Origin: Whitmania pigra
Taxonomy: Eukaryota; Annelida; Clitellata; Hirudinida; Haemopidae
Assembly: GCA_021613335.1 (NCBI GenBank)
Contig: JAJTWR010000365.1
Coordinates: forward strand, 716,001 to 780,000
Length of the DNA stretch: 64,000 nucleotides
Direction: 5' to 3'
A program made the translations under genes and the position numbers. The notes under the pieces were generated by a model. That model worked only from the letters and a program-made list of their open reading frames with translations. It searched no databases and was not told the DNA's origin. How positions within the stretch are numbered: position 1 is the first letter of the stretch; every line of letters begins with the position of its first letter. Below are positions 9,056 through 35,700 of the stretch, in pieces.

Positions 9056-11886
9056 GCTATTACAACTACAGTTTGATAAACGAATATTTAACCATATAGA
9101 TTGAATTCGGCTGTGATGACATTAGAAATGACTCTCAGTTTCCATGGTGACCATCAATGCAACACAAAAGACGCCGACATTGTGGATCAATATTAAAAGC
9201 CGCCAGAAGCAAAAAAAAAACCTCGACAGGAAGAACATTTTTATTGATTCAGGAAAACAATGTAAAAGTGAAAGAAAGATCTGACGAACGAAATTGTTTT
9301 CGTATCCAAGAACTTGCCTCTTTTCTTTCAGACAATGTCATTCTTGGGGATTCCAAGAGTTCGGGAGGGCTTTTTCTTTTTTTTTTTTTTACAAAATACC
9401 AATTTGAAATCAAATGATTTGTCAGTTAGATAAAAGGATTTTTAATAAGTAACAACACTATACAAACATATTAACAATCAATCGCACAATCCAAAATAAA
9501 AAAAATTGTTCAAAAATGAAACTTTCAAAGAAATCTTAATTGCCAAGGTTTTTTTAAAGCATACAAATATGTTATTCTATCTAGAAAATCTTCCGTTGGA
9601 ACTTCAGGTTATTCAATGCTTAAGATCACACTATGAGTTAAAGTTTCTCTTGTCATTCTATTTCTTGCCTTGATGAGTATCCTGTTCATAAATGTTCGTA
9701 AATGATCTCTCTTCTGAAGCAGTTGTTGCACGAATAACAAGAAGGATTTCACAGAGCGTTTGTAGCTTACAGTACCATATATCAGCTTCCAATATTTTTG
9801 TCAATGGGCTATTGTCCGTTTGTATCTCTTGAAATTAACCACAGACATTGCGAGAAATGTAAAAAATTTCAAATCGGCAAGTACGGCTTCTGCTTTGAGA
9901 GTTTTTTGGAAAGGAGATATTTTGGGGCTTGCCCAGGTCTTAAAACATGTTTTGCCACTCCATGTTCTCTTTCCTATTACAGGTCTATTGCTCTGTCTTC
10001 ATTTACCTTTCTGGAGCTGCTGAGCAAAAACAGACCAAACAACCAAGATTGGCAGTTGGAGTTCGAATCGTAGTTCCTCTCATACTGGAGACCTGAAACT
10101 GTTTTCTAATCAGAATGACATCTTGCAAAAATATTCCAAGTAAAATTAATAAAACCAGTTTTAATAAACTTATATGCTCAACGATTCAATGGTTTGCTGC
10201 AATTCTGTGCTGATTTTTATTCTGTCGACAAACTATCCTGCATGCCCACTCCATGATTGATGTTAAAAAAATATGCGAGCAAATTGAACATGGAAAGAGA
10301 TGCTACGAAGCACAAAATAAAAATTCGACTCGTGCAGCCGTGAAGAAATGTTGGCAACGAGACTCGTGGATGAGTGCAAACGTGCTGATGATATTGCTTT
10401 AGAATGGCAATGAAAGGAGCACTAAGATGTTCTCAGGCAACAATGGAGGCAGCTTAAGTGGAACCTGTCACTGCTTCAGGCGCACGTGCAGCACGACCGT
10501 GACGACGAACTGTTAAACAAACCTCTCGATGAAGTTGCAGGTGCAACAGAATAAAGGTGTGCACATAAAAAAAAGATATGCACAAAAGAGAGGTGCACAA
10601 GAAAGTACCAGATGCACAAACGACAAACATGATTCAGCTGGAAAAGGATTCAGCTGCTGTGACACTGTTTCGAGAGAACGTTTTGCCTTGTAAACAAGAA
10701 GATGCGATGATCATTAAGAATTTGTTAATAATTTTCTACAATTCAAAAATTCCTTCTAAAGTGCAGACAAAGAAGCAAGTAAGTGTATGCGAGTGTTTTC
10801 AGAATGCAAAATGTAATTCTTGAAAATGAAACACAAAAAAACTTTGTCACGGTTTAGAGCTTAAAAAAAAAACGAAAAAGACCAAACTGGAAATGTATAT
10901 GGTAATTGTTGGCAACACAAATAAAAAAACCAGTGTCCTACGTATAAATCCCACACGATAACAGATCCACGTGGAAATTCCACGAGTCATTCGGACAAAA
11001 CGAGCCACAATAATACTTGACAAGAAGCACGACGTACAAACCCGCACGAACCCGTTCGACATCAAATTATTCAAAGTGACACGCGACATCATCGAACTCT
11101 ACTCGGCAGAAGCTACAACAACCTGTAAGATTCGATGCCATCGACAAGTTCCTAATCCTCGACAGACGACAAATTTGAATAAAACGTTTTCGACCGTTAC
11201 GTCGTTGAGAAAAATAGAAGATTGGCTGCAAAGATTAATAGCTGCAATAACCTCGCGTCTGCTTTTGTTTGATAATGTAACATAACAATTTACGAACATC
11301 ATCGTAACGAAGGAGCCAAGATGAGATGGAGATCAGATGAGTGAAAACCTCATTCTTATTATCACCATCTTCAACACCGCCATGGAACATGGAGCATTAC
11401 CATTACCAAACATGAGAGAATACTGTATTCAAATTAAAAGATTGTTAAAGAAAAGTCATTGCGATAAAGAATTGTTTAAGAAAATCTAAACATGATTACT
11501 GTCGACATTGCCGTTAGAATTTATTTACGATGCCCTTGCTCGCACAAAATTGAAATAATAAAGAGACATGAGAGGCAAAGTGAGGAATTTTTCAGAGAAC
11601 AATAATAAAAATAGCAAAACAACAGCAACAATGGAGATAGTCAATCAAGGAAAAAAGGAAGGAAATTATCAAGAATAACAACCATAATGCATAATAACGA
11701 AATAATAATAATAATTAAGTGGCTAAAAATGATGCCAATAATAACCTTCATGACACCACATGATGATGCACCATAATCAAAAAATAATAGTAACAATAAT
11801 AATGATGCTGATATCTCAAGAACAACAGCAGTATGATGGTGACGATGACGAGGTCGAGCAAATGATTATTGGTACGTAAATGTTTA
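9056..11886. other. Long region without a recognised gene
   Basis: Several short ORFs (9157, 9798, 10578 on plus; 10847, 11748 on minus) have no domain. The segment 10969-11122 has an acceptor-like AACAG, an open plus frame (VEIPRVIRTKRA onward) and a GTAAGA donor, so a single exon there is possible but unsupported by neighbours. 11690-11830 is rich in AATAAT. 11882-11889 holds the CRK stop codon overlapped by a minus-strand AATAAA. Confidence 0.4.
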
Positions 11887-16649
<4,763 letters not shown>

Positions 16650-18136
16650 CTGAGAACATTTTAAGAATTTTCATAGTATTTTGATTAACAATCTTTTGTG
16701 TTTTATGTTTAATTTTTCTAGATTCATAAAAAGGCTGTTAGAACACCTGTTTTTATCTTGTGGATCAAAGTCGTTCATTTTTGATCATAGCTTTTCCTGC
16801 AAAATTAACCGAATAGGTTAGCTTTATAATTATCAAACCGTATGCTTCTACAATCTCGAAAACTTCACCGCCCACATGTTATGACTTTAAACTAAAGCTT
16901 ACTTCCGAAGTTGGAAAAAAACTCAAAGGCAATGAACGATCAACTGAATATTCAACTTCAATTTATACCTCGATTCAGCAACTATAATCGAATTACACAA
17001 ATAATTATGTCCTATAAAATAAAAAGAATAAAGCTCAAGTTCATCAAATCTAGTCACAAAGTGTCCACCATACACCGACTAATTGCTTCCTCAGTGGCAG
17101 CTCAATATGGCAAAACAACGAATTAAGACCACATTTTCAATATTCTACAATTTTTTTGTATACAAAATAATTACTTAATTATCGGAATTTGAACATTTGA
17201 TTTGATGAATCCAATGTAGCGGAATATCGTTGGTTTATCTAATTTGGTTTCTGCTAAGCAGAATTTTTATATTTCTTGCTTTAAGTTAAGTTGTATCAAT
17301 GTGTTTATTGTTTAAAAATTTAAGGATGATAAATCATACTCAATGTGATTGGGAGGGGTCTCCCGTAAATAAGATTTTTTTTTTATGTGGGGTCGCTTCA
17401 ATGCAGTCCCTCGTAAAAGCTACGTATTCAAATGTTAGCATAGAGATTTAAAAAAATTTCTAACAAATGCTGTAATCACCCGAATCACACTTCACAGTAC
17501 ATCCCAACTTCAGTGTTTCTATAAGCTCAGCTAGCTTTTCACAGGTTCAAGGGTGTTACAAGATCTCTGGCACTTTTACTATGTAAATAGTATTTTTACT
17601 GTTAAAAATAGAATTGTAAACCATAAGAGCCAGTAGGTGGTTGATTGATGAGACTATATTATTCACTGGATGAGGATGAACTTAGCATATTTCTAAGCAG
17701 TGTTTAATATTTAAAAGACACACACCAGATAAATTTTTGCAGCTTAAAATTTTGTAATACTATCAAGTCACATAAAACTACTCATTGGGAACTCAACAGA
17801 GACAAATTTTTGATTGAGATGAGACAATATGAAACGTGATCGTCTGAGGTATCAATCGAAGGCTTATGCAATGAAGATTCTCAAGGGTTTAAAATACCTC
17901 ACTTCAACAAGATTATAAAAAATGTGTAAAAAAGTATTTAGAACTTTTTCAGCTGAAATGAAAACGCAGCCTTTTCAATCACAATTATCTCAACAGGTTA
18001 ATCATGGCCATTTGAGCCAAGTTGATGCAAGCATATCTACAGTTCTTGCAGAAAATGCTGCTAAATAAATAAAACTTGTAGACAAACTTTCAAGTAAAAC
18101 ATGACACAAGGATTATCTAAAGTAACTGTGGTCCAG
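16650..18136. other. Spacer between FER and CRK
   Basis: AT-rich. It should contain the CRK promoter and first coding exon, but no convincing ATG exon with a compatible donor was found. The plus-strand ORF at 16911-17126 has no support. Confidence 0.4.
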
Positions 18137-28827
<10,691 letters not shown>

Positions 28828-29467
28828 GTTTTGAACTGAAAATTTATTTCCAGACTCTTAGTCCGTGATCGAATCAAAGCATCCAAGTTTGTTTTTTTTT
28901 AGAAAAGATCTGCCGGAGATTAACCAGCAACCTTCTCACCTATGTTCTATTTGTAAACAATGTAATTGTCTCTCATTGCATCACTCAATAGGTGAAAGCC
29001 TAAGCCTAAAACATTTATAGTTGTATTTATTTTCGAAATCCAAACTATATTTATTCTGTTTTCAGAAATCTCAATATTTATATTTTATTCCTATTTATAG
29101 GATTACAAATTATCACTGAAAAATCGATCATTTCCCGTTTGTCTCACAGAGACATTCAGGGATGTCATCTTGGGGGCAAAGCAACGACAATTTCACCCCT
29201 GGAAAAAACAAAAATGACGTCCCTGGCATGCAGGGTTAACAAAACTTCAAAAGGACTTTATTGTTAAAAGCTCGTTCGTAAATGGATACTATTTTTAAAA
29301 TTACATTCTTCACTTGTAAAGTTTTTTACATGAACGATTGAAATAAAATATTTTTACACATATGACACCCTATAGGCAAGCATTGTCGAGATAAGTTGCC
29401 ATTATTTATATGTTAGTTAATGGATTACTAAACAAAATCTTTTTTTTTGTCAAAATCCAAAATGCCA
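28828..29467. repeat. FER upstream DNA with a dispersed repeat
   Basis: Bases about 28930-29165 (CTATTTGTAAACAATGTAAT, TTTCAGAAATCTCA, CTGAAAAATCG) have a diverged counterpart at 57055-57415 with the same order of blocks. This region also must hold the FER promoter; no TATA box is evident. Confidence 0.5.
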
Positions 29468-29586
29468 GTCGATCGCCCGCATGGCCTAATGGTTAAGGCT
29501 GCGCCTCTCAGGATGGCAACGCGGTTTCGAACCCCGCTGCGGGAGCACCGTCCGAATCATCTAGATGAGCAAAGGACGTAATAAAA
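29468..29586 (+). mobile_element. tRNA-derived SINE, family B, full copy with perfect target duplication
   Basis: The head folds like a tRNA: GCCCGCA pairs with TGCGGGA, with an A box TGGCCTAATGGTTAAGG and a B box GGTTTCGAACCCC. A short unique tail (AATCATCTAGATGAGCAAAG then GACGTAATAAAA) follows. A 17-bp direct repeat CAAAATCCAAAATGCCA flanks both sides (29451-29467, 29587-29603), so it inserted by target-primed reverse transcription, and recently. Confidence 0.93.
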
Positions 29587-29603
29587 CAAAATCCAAAATG
29601 CCA

Positions 29604-30890
29604 CGTTAAATGAAAATATCTCCTATTTGCATTAAGTCTCCATCATAGATTACTAAAAACATTTCCAGAAACTTCAACTTTTCAACAAAACAGTTGCACA
29701 TCAATGATGTGACATGGAGAATGTCATATTTAGGAAAAATGTTTGATTCTTTAAACAATTAAAAGATAGCATCTTCGCTTAAAAAATTGCATCGAACGGG
29801 TAGGATAAAATATTTTAAAAAACTCACAAAAATTGGGGTATTACATAATATTAGTAAATTGTTATGCATTTTAATTACATATTTGTCGCGATTTTTGACA
29901 TACAATAAACTTAAAATATTACAAACGGTTATTAGTCACATTTTGCCTATATTGGATGATTTTAAATCTAATTATGTTTAATGAATTGTTTGAATTATTC
30001 AAAAATATATGGTAACGGCAGTCTTCTCGTACAAAACCCAGCTTTACATTTCAATAATTCTTTGTCCTGTTTTTATAAAATTTACACTATTTTATTTGTA
30101 GCTGTTTATTAATTGTAAGTGATAAATAAGTCTTAAAATGTTGTAGTTTCATGTGCCCTTACCATTTCATAACTGATCGATAGAAAATGGTTCATGTTCT
30201 TGTGGAAAGCTGATTCGGCGATGGTGAAAATTTGTTGTTTAATGATAATTAAACACAGTTCAAGTAACTACATGATTTTTAGGACATTATAAACTTGGAA
30301 GTTTAGTCACTAAATTTATACATTTTGGTTTGAAAAAATGAATTTTTCAGGTTAGGCTGGAATACAATTATGTAAATAATTAAATAGTTACTTTAATATA
30401 ATAACAAAAGCGACAAATGTTAAAATAATAACACATTCAATATAATTACTCATACATTGTCATAAATCAAGTTATGACAGAGGCCCTTTGGAAAATTACG
30501 TATTGATTGCGCACAGGGTGCAATTTCAACAATCTTCCAAATGAGTGAAATCGATCTGCTGGCAATTTACCTGCCAGGTAGACAGTTGAACACGTAGCAG
30601 TCTAATTTATGTTGCTATTTAGGCTCACACGTGGCAATCTCTAACATTTCCTTTGAAACTTTTATCGATTTTTTCAATTATATAGTGAAGCGGTCCTTCC
30701 GTGTATTCGTCTTGCTCAACTTCTGATTTCTGAAAGAAAGCAATTCTAAGGACGTCTGGCAATTTCAATCTAGGTATAAGAGAAGTAATGTGTTAATATA
30801 GATAGGTTTCTAAACCTATGTAAGGGGTAATAATAATAATAATAAGGAAAATAAAAAAAAAGTCGCTTGAAACACTTGAAGAATAATAAA
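29604..30890. other. AT-rich non-coding stretch
   Basis: No gene recognised; the 29787-29981 plus ORF is lysine/isoleucine-rich noise. Confidence 0.4.
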
Positions 30891-30957
30891 GATTATATGA
30901 CGAATTTGTTATCATTTCGTAAAAATTATTTCGTCAATTATTTTATGAACAGGAATC

Positions 30958-31170
30958 ATGGAGCAATGGTTCAATCTTTTGGTGGTGATGCATGGGATCG
31001 GTCTTACTGCGGGCATTTTCAGTAAGTTTTATTTGAATTAAATTATTAATTCGTTAATATTAATTAATTCAAGAGTGACCCTTTTTACCATTTTAATAAT
31101 AATGCATTAAAACCAGATTACGGACCATCTGATGTTGAGACTGTGCTGACAAGGAAGGGGATGGCTTATG
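30958..31170 (+). other. Possible first two exons of an unknown gene
   Basis: An ATG at 30958 opens a hydrophobic N-terminus (M-E-Q-W-F-N-L-L-V-V-M-H-G) that ends at a GTAAGT donor (about 31021). A second segment starts after AACCAG near 31117 and reads Y-G-P-S-D-V-E-T-V-L-T-R-K-G-M-A-Y up to GTAAGC. The phases join in frame. No later exon was found and the piece lies inside an inverted repeat, so this could be a captured gene fragment. Function unknown. Confidence 0.3.
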
Positions 31171-31202
31171 TAAGCAAAGCCCTGGTTAAAAAAAAATGTT
31201 TT

Positions 31203-31248
31203 ATTTACGTCCGTTGCATATCTAGATGATTTGGACGGTGCTCCCGCA
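31203..31248 (-). repeat. SINE family B, 3' fragment
   Basis: Minus-strand reading GCGGGAGCACCGTCCAAATC then ATCTAGATATGCAACGGACG matches the 3' end of the 29.5-kb SINE. Confidence 0.75.
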
Positions 31249-31309
31249 AATAATTTTTACGAAATGAAAACAAATTCGTCATATCATCATAAACAAATAT
31301 TTCTGACAG

Positions 31310-31965
31310 AACTGAGATTTTCACCATAAATTGACCAATTTAAACCATAAGTTCACTTTATTTGCAACCATAAGTTAGCCATTTTGGGCAAGATTTTTAA
31401 CATTTTCCAGCACTGAGAACACCTACGAACACCATGTTTCCACCATAAGTTCACCATGTCGCCATTTTCAGCATATCTTCGACATTTGTCACAATAGGTT
31501 CACCATTTCAAACTATTCACGGTTTTATACCGTTCTTTCTCCATTTTTATCATAAGTTTTATCACTTTTCCACCGTACGTTTATTACAGTTTTACCATTT
31601 TCCAAAACATTTCACCATAACTTCACGATTTTCTAACATTTTTCATCATAAGTTACTCATTTTCAACCATGATTTAACCCTATTTCTATATATTATCCAT
31701 ATTTCCATATATTAACCATATTTCCACTAGAGGTTCACTGTGTTCCAATCAAAGTTTAGCTACTAACAACATCAGTTCACCATTTTTTTGTCACAGGACC
31801 ATTCACCATTTGTAATCATAAGTTCATTTTCAAACATATTTCCACCGGATGTTTTACCATATTTCCACCATATTTTAATAGTAGTTCAGCCTAAGTTCAT
31901 TATTTTTCACCATTTGTTGTCATAAGTTCACCATTTGTCATCACATTTCCACCATATATTATTTT
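31310..31965. repeat. Degenerate repeats of CCATAAGTTCACCATTT
   Basis: Variants of CACCATAAGTTCACCATTTT recur throughout about 650 bases (for example 31439-31460, 31801-31830, 31915-31945) with spacing from about 20 to 60 bases. It looks like a decayed minisatellite. No ORF. Confidence 0.7.
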
Positions 31966-32311
31966 TTTAGGATTTTTATTCAGACAACCACGACAATAAC
32001 ATACAGTCCGGACGGAAACCTTACGGACACCCCATATTTTTTGTGATAACTCGTTTAATATAAGTTCAATATTACTCATTTTTTATGTAATATCTCTTTA
32101 TGGTAGACAAAACATCCTGCAAAATTTCAAAGAAATTTAACGAGTAGATCTTGTAAAATATGCAAAATAGCATTTTATGGCCGTTTGAAAACGTTAAGGA
32201 CATCCTTACTTATTTCCAATAAAACTTGGAATTTGTCATAGTTATGCAATCAAAAAGCACTTTATGCAAATATTATCGATATATAAACCCACAAAAAGTT
32301 AAAAATTGATG

Positions 32312-32372
32312 TAAGTTCAAATCATCTCAGTTATGCAACGGACTATAATCAAATAAATAAATAAATAAAAAT
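32312..32372 (+). repeat. SINE 3' fragment, first insertion at a re-used site
   Basis: AAATCATCTCAGTTATGCAA then CGGACTATAATCAAATAAAT is a SINE tail variant that also occurs at 46441-46490. It is bordered on both sides by AAAAATTGATG (32301-32311 and 32373-32383), its target duplication. Confidence 0.75.
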
Positions 32373-32383
32373 AAAAATTGATG

Positions 32384-32448
32384 CATCCCGCTGCGGGAGC
32401 ACCGTCCTAATCATCTAGAAATGCGACGGACGTTAATAAAGCATTACT
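32384..32448 (+). repeat. SINE family B 3' fragment, second insertion at the same site
   Basis: CCCGCTGCGGGAGCACCGTC then AATCATCTAGAAATGCGACG matches the 29.5-kb SINE from its B-box stem to the tail. Bordered by AAAAATTGATG at 32373-32383 and, beyond the Copia insertion, at 36903-36913. Confidence 0.8.
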
Positions 32449-32691
32449 TGTTGAGTTTGTCATAACTAATGTCTGATGATGGAATAAATACAAAGTTGTA
32501 TCAGAAGGTTAATGTAGTTTATTTAAACTAAATAAACATCTAAGAAACGACTAAGAAACTACGTAAGAACTCGACTCGACGAACTACACGACAATGGCAA
32601 TCAAAAACAGTTTAGAACTAGCTAAGCGTCCCCAGACAACAAAACATAGATACATATATCATATTAAATCACACATAGTTTAAACTCAACA
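32449..32691 (-). repeat. Copia 3' LTR
   Basis: TG..CA-bordered LTR. On the minus strand it is preceded by the purine tract AAGAGGGAG (32692-32700), the plus-strand primer. Confidence 0.95.
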
Positions 32692-32735
32692 CTCCCTCTT
32701 AAACTATGATGTGTCCAGTGTCAATATCATAACGC

Positions 32736-35700
32736 TTAGTCTAAAACATTCATAATAGCAGGAATGAAAGTTCTCAATTTGTTAATAGACAACGATTTTG
32801 TGAACATGTCAGCAATGTTCTTCTCGGATGGAATGTACTTCGGTTTTATGAAACCACTTGCCACTTCTGATCGGATGAAATGATACTTGATATCAATATG
32901 CTTCGATCTTTGATGAAAAACAGGATTCTTTGTCAACTCAATTGCACTCTGATTGTCGACATTGAGTGTAACAGAATTGTTCGTAATTCCTCCGGTCATG
33001 TCTTTTAACAAACACATCAGAAACTTTGCTTCTTGCACAGCTGCACACATTGACATATATTCTGCTTCGCAGGTCGATAATGCAATAGTTGGTTGTTTTC
33101 TAGACTTCCATGAAATCAATGGACCAGTACTCGACAACATAAAACCATATCCAGTAATGCTACGACGGTCTTTAGAATTTGCCCAATCAGCATCACAATA
33201 TCCGATCAAATCTAAATCACCATCAGACCTCTTGAAAATTAAACTGTAGTTCATTGTTCCCTTTAAATATCTTAGGACATGTTTAGCCATCGTCATGTGA
33301 ATATTCATCGGCTTTGATGTGAATTGTGATAGATAGGAAACTACAAAACATAAATCGGGTCTTGTAGCAGACATTGCATAGATCAAACTTCCAATTACAG
33401 ATCTGTACAGGTGCACATTTTCAAAATCAACAGTATCTTCATCTTTCAGTTTGTTCAAATTCAAATCACATGGCGTAGATCTAGGTTTGCAGTCACTCAT
33501 GTTGAATTTTGACAGCATTTTTTCAACATATTTGGATTGATTCACCTTAATCCTTTCACCTCCAGATGAGCATTCAAATTGCATTCCAAGAAACCATGTT
33601 AATTGTCCAAGATCCTTCATTTTGAACTTTGAATGCAAAGATTGTTTTACAGATTTCAACATGGATTCATCACTCGCAGCAATGATAATATCATCAACCC
33701 AGAAGAGAATGATGACTTTAGAATCTGTATTAAGACGAGTGTAGACGCAATGATCAGCTGATGACTGTTCAAAACTTTCAGAAATCAAAAAATCATGCAA
33801 CATGTTATTCCAATTTCTGCCACTCTGTTTCAGGCCATACAGAGATTTTTTTAGTTTCAGAACAATTTTATTATCAGTTTTGTCATCAACAGAAAAACCT
33901 TCAGGTTGTTCAATGTATAATTCACAATCAATTGGAGCATTTAGATATGCTGTTTTAACATCCATCTGGTGTACAATCAGATTACGTTGTACTGCTAACT
34001 GCATCATCATTCGTATCGATGTAACTCGAACAGTTGGTGAAAAAGTTTCTGTATAGTCGATGTCTTTTATTTGCGAATAACCTTTGGCAACATATCGGGC
34101 TTTATATTGCTCACTGCCGTCCGGTCCAAACTTCACAGCATAGACCCAACGACCTTTGATTACTTTACGACTCTCAGGTAGTAGACATTGTTCAAAAGTG
34201 TCGTTTTCCATTAACGAGTTCATTTCCTCAGACATGGCTTGTTTCCAGTATCTAGATTCTGAAGAAGATATGGCTTCATTGTACGTATTTGGCACATCAG
34301 ACATTTTATAGCAGTAATGAACATTAAGATTAATTGAGTCATCATCCAGAATATAGTCACTCAAATACTTTGGTTTGTTCGTGTTTCGTTTAGGATATTT
34401 GCGAACAATCGAATCTGAATTTGAGGTATCCTGGGTTTCAGTTTGTGCAATTTCATCACTTCTTACATCTGCCTTTGTTTCCGTTTCAACTCCAGTCAGT
34501 TTTTGATCAATGTAGCCGTCAGAAAAATCACTAACAACAACTTCACTTTCATTTGAATCAAATTTGTTCGTGAAACGCACGCACCTTGATTTTTTCACAA
34601 CTCCAGAATTTTTGAAATACACGAGATAAGCTGGAGTTTCATGATCATACCCTATGAATACTGCTTTCTCGCTTCTTGGGTCAAGTTTCTTCTTATCTTG
34701 TACAAAAGCATAGCATGTTGAACCAAAAACAGACATGCGGGACAGGTCAGGCTTCTTGCCGGTCAAATTTTCATATGGTGTTTTACCAGTTCGTGGGCAA
34801 AAACATCGATTACGTGTGTATGCCGCAGCACGCACAGCGTATGTCCACAGTTTCTTTGGTAGTTGAGATTGGATTAGTAAACATCTCGCCATCTCAAACA
34901 ATGATCGCCAACTTCGTTCAACAGTTCCGTTTTGATGTGGCGAATAGGGCGCAGATTTTTCATGTTTTATCTGATGCTTCAGCAATAGTGATTTGAAATC
35001 TCTATTCGTGAATTCTGTTCCATTGTCGGTTCTCAAACGTTTAACTTTTGCGATAGGTGCACAATCAGCAAAAAACTTCTGAGCAGCATGAACAACATCA
35101 CATTTCTGGCGCAGGAAATAAACAGTACTGGCTCCAGATAGGTCATCCACAAAACAAACAGCATATTTGAAACCATTTCTTGCAGTAGGTGTGATAGGAC
35201 CACTTAAATCACAATGAACAAGTTCTAACGGTTCTTTGGCACGCACATCACTTTGCCTGTTGAAAGACTGCGTCATTTTCCCAAGAGTGCAAACTTCACA
35301 TTGAAATTCTGATTTGTCGGTAATTTTCATTCCATCAACAACAGATTCCAGTTTCAAGATATCTCTGACATTGCAATGACCAAGGATCAAGTGCCACTCA
35401 TGTAGGCTGTGTTTATTGTTAGTTCTGTCAGCAATATTGTTCAGGTAGTACAGCTTTCCAGACTTGCAAATATTAAAAATAGTACCATTCTGAGCAACAA
35501 GTTCTGCACAATGTGGGCTGAAATTTACAGTCGCTCCTTTCGCTGTTGCTGCCTGAACAGAAAAAATATCTTGTCGATATGACGGAACATATAATGCATT
35601 CTCTAGGTTGACATCTCTGGGTTTTCCATCTAAACTTTGTAGACAGACTTTTGCTGTACCTCGACCTTGCACGATTCCAATTGATCTAGAGCCATTTGCT

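Larger units (their letters stand above)
30891..31288. repeat. 40-bp inverted repeat pair enclosing 318 bp
   Basis: 30891-30930 (GATTATATGACGAATTTGTT then ATCATTTCGTAAAAATTATT) is the reverse complement of 31249-31288 with two mismatches. The inside holds a possible two-exon coding piece and a truncated SINE. It may be a foldback-type element or an inverted duplication; no clear target duplication was found. Confidence 0.65.

Noticed and set aside
29468..29545. A functional tRNA gene
   Set aside because: The head folds like a tRNA, but a non-tRNA tail and a perfect 17-bp target duplication show a SINE, and other truncated copies share the tail.
33761..34996. Plus-strand ORFs in the Copia interior
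   Set aside because: Antisense shadows of the gag-pol frame.
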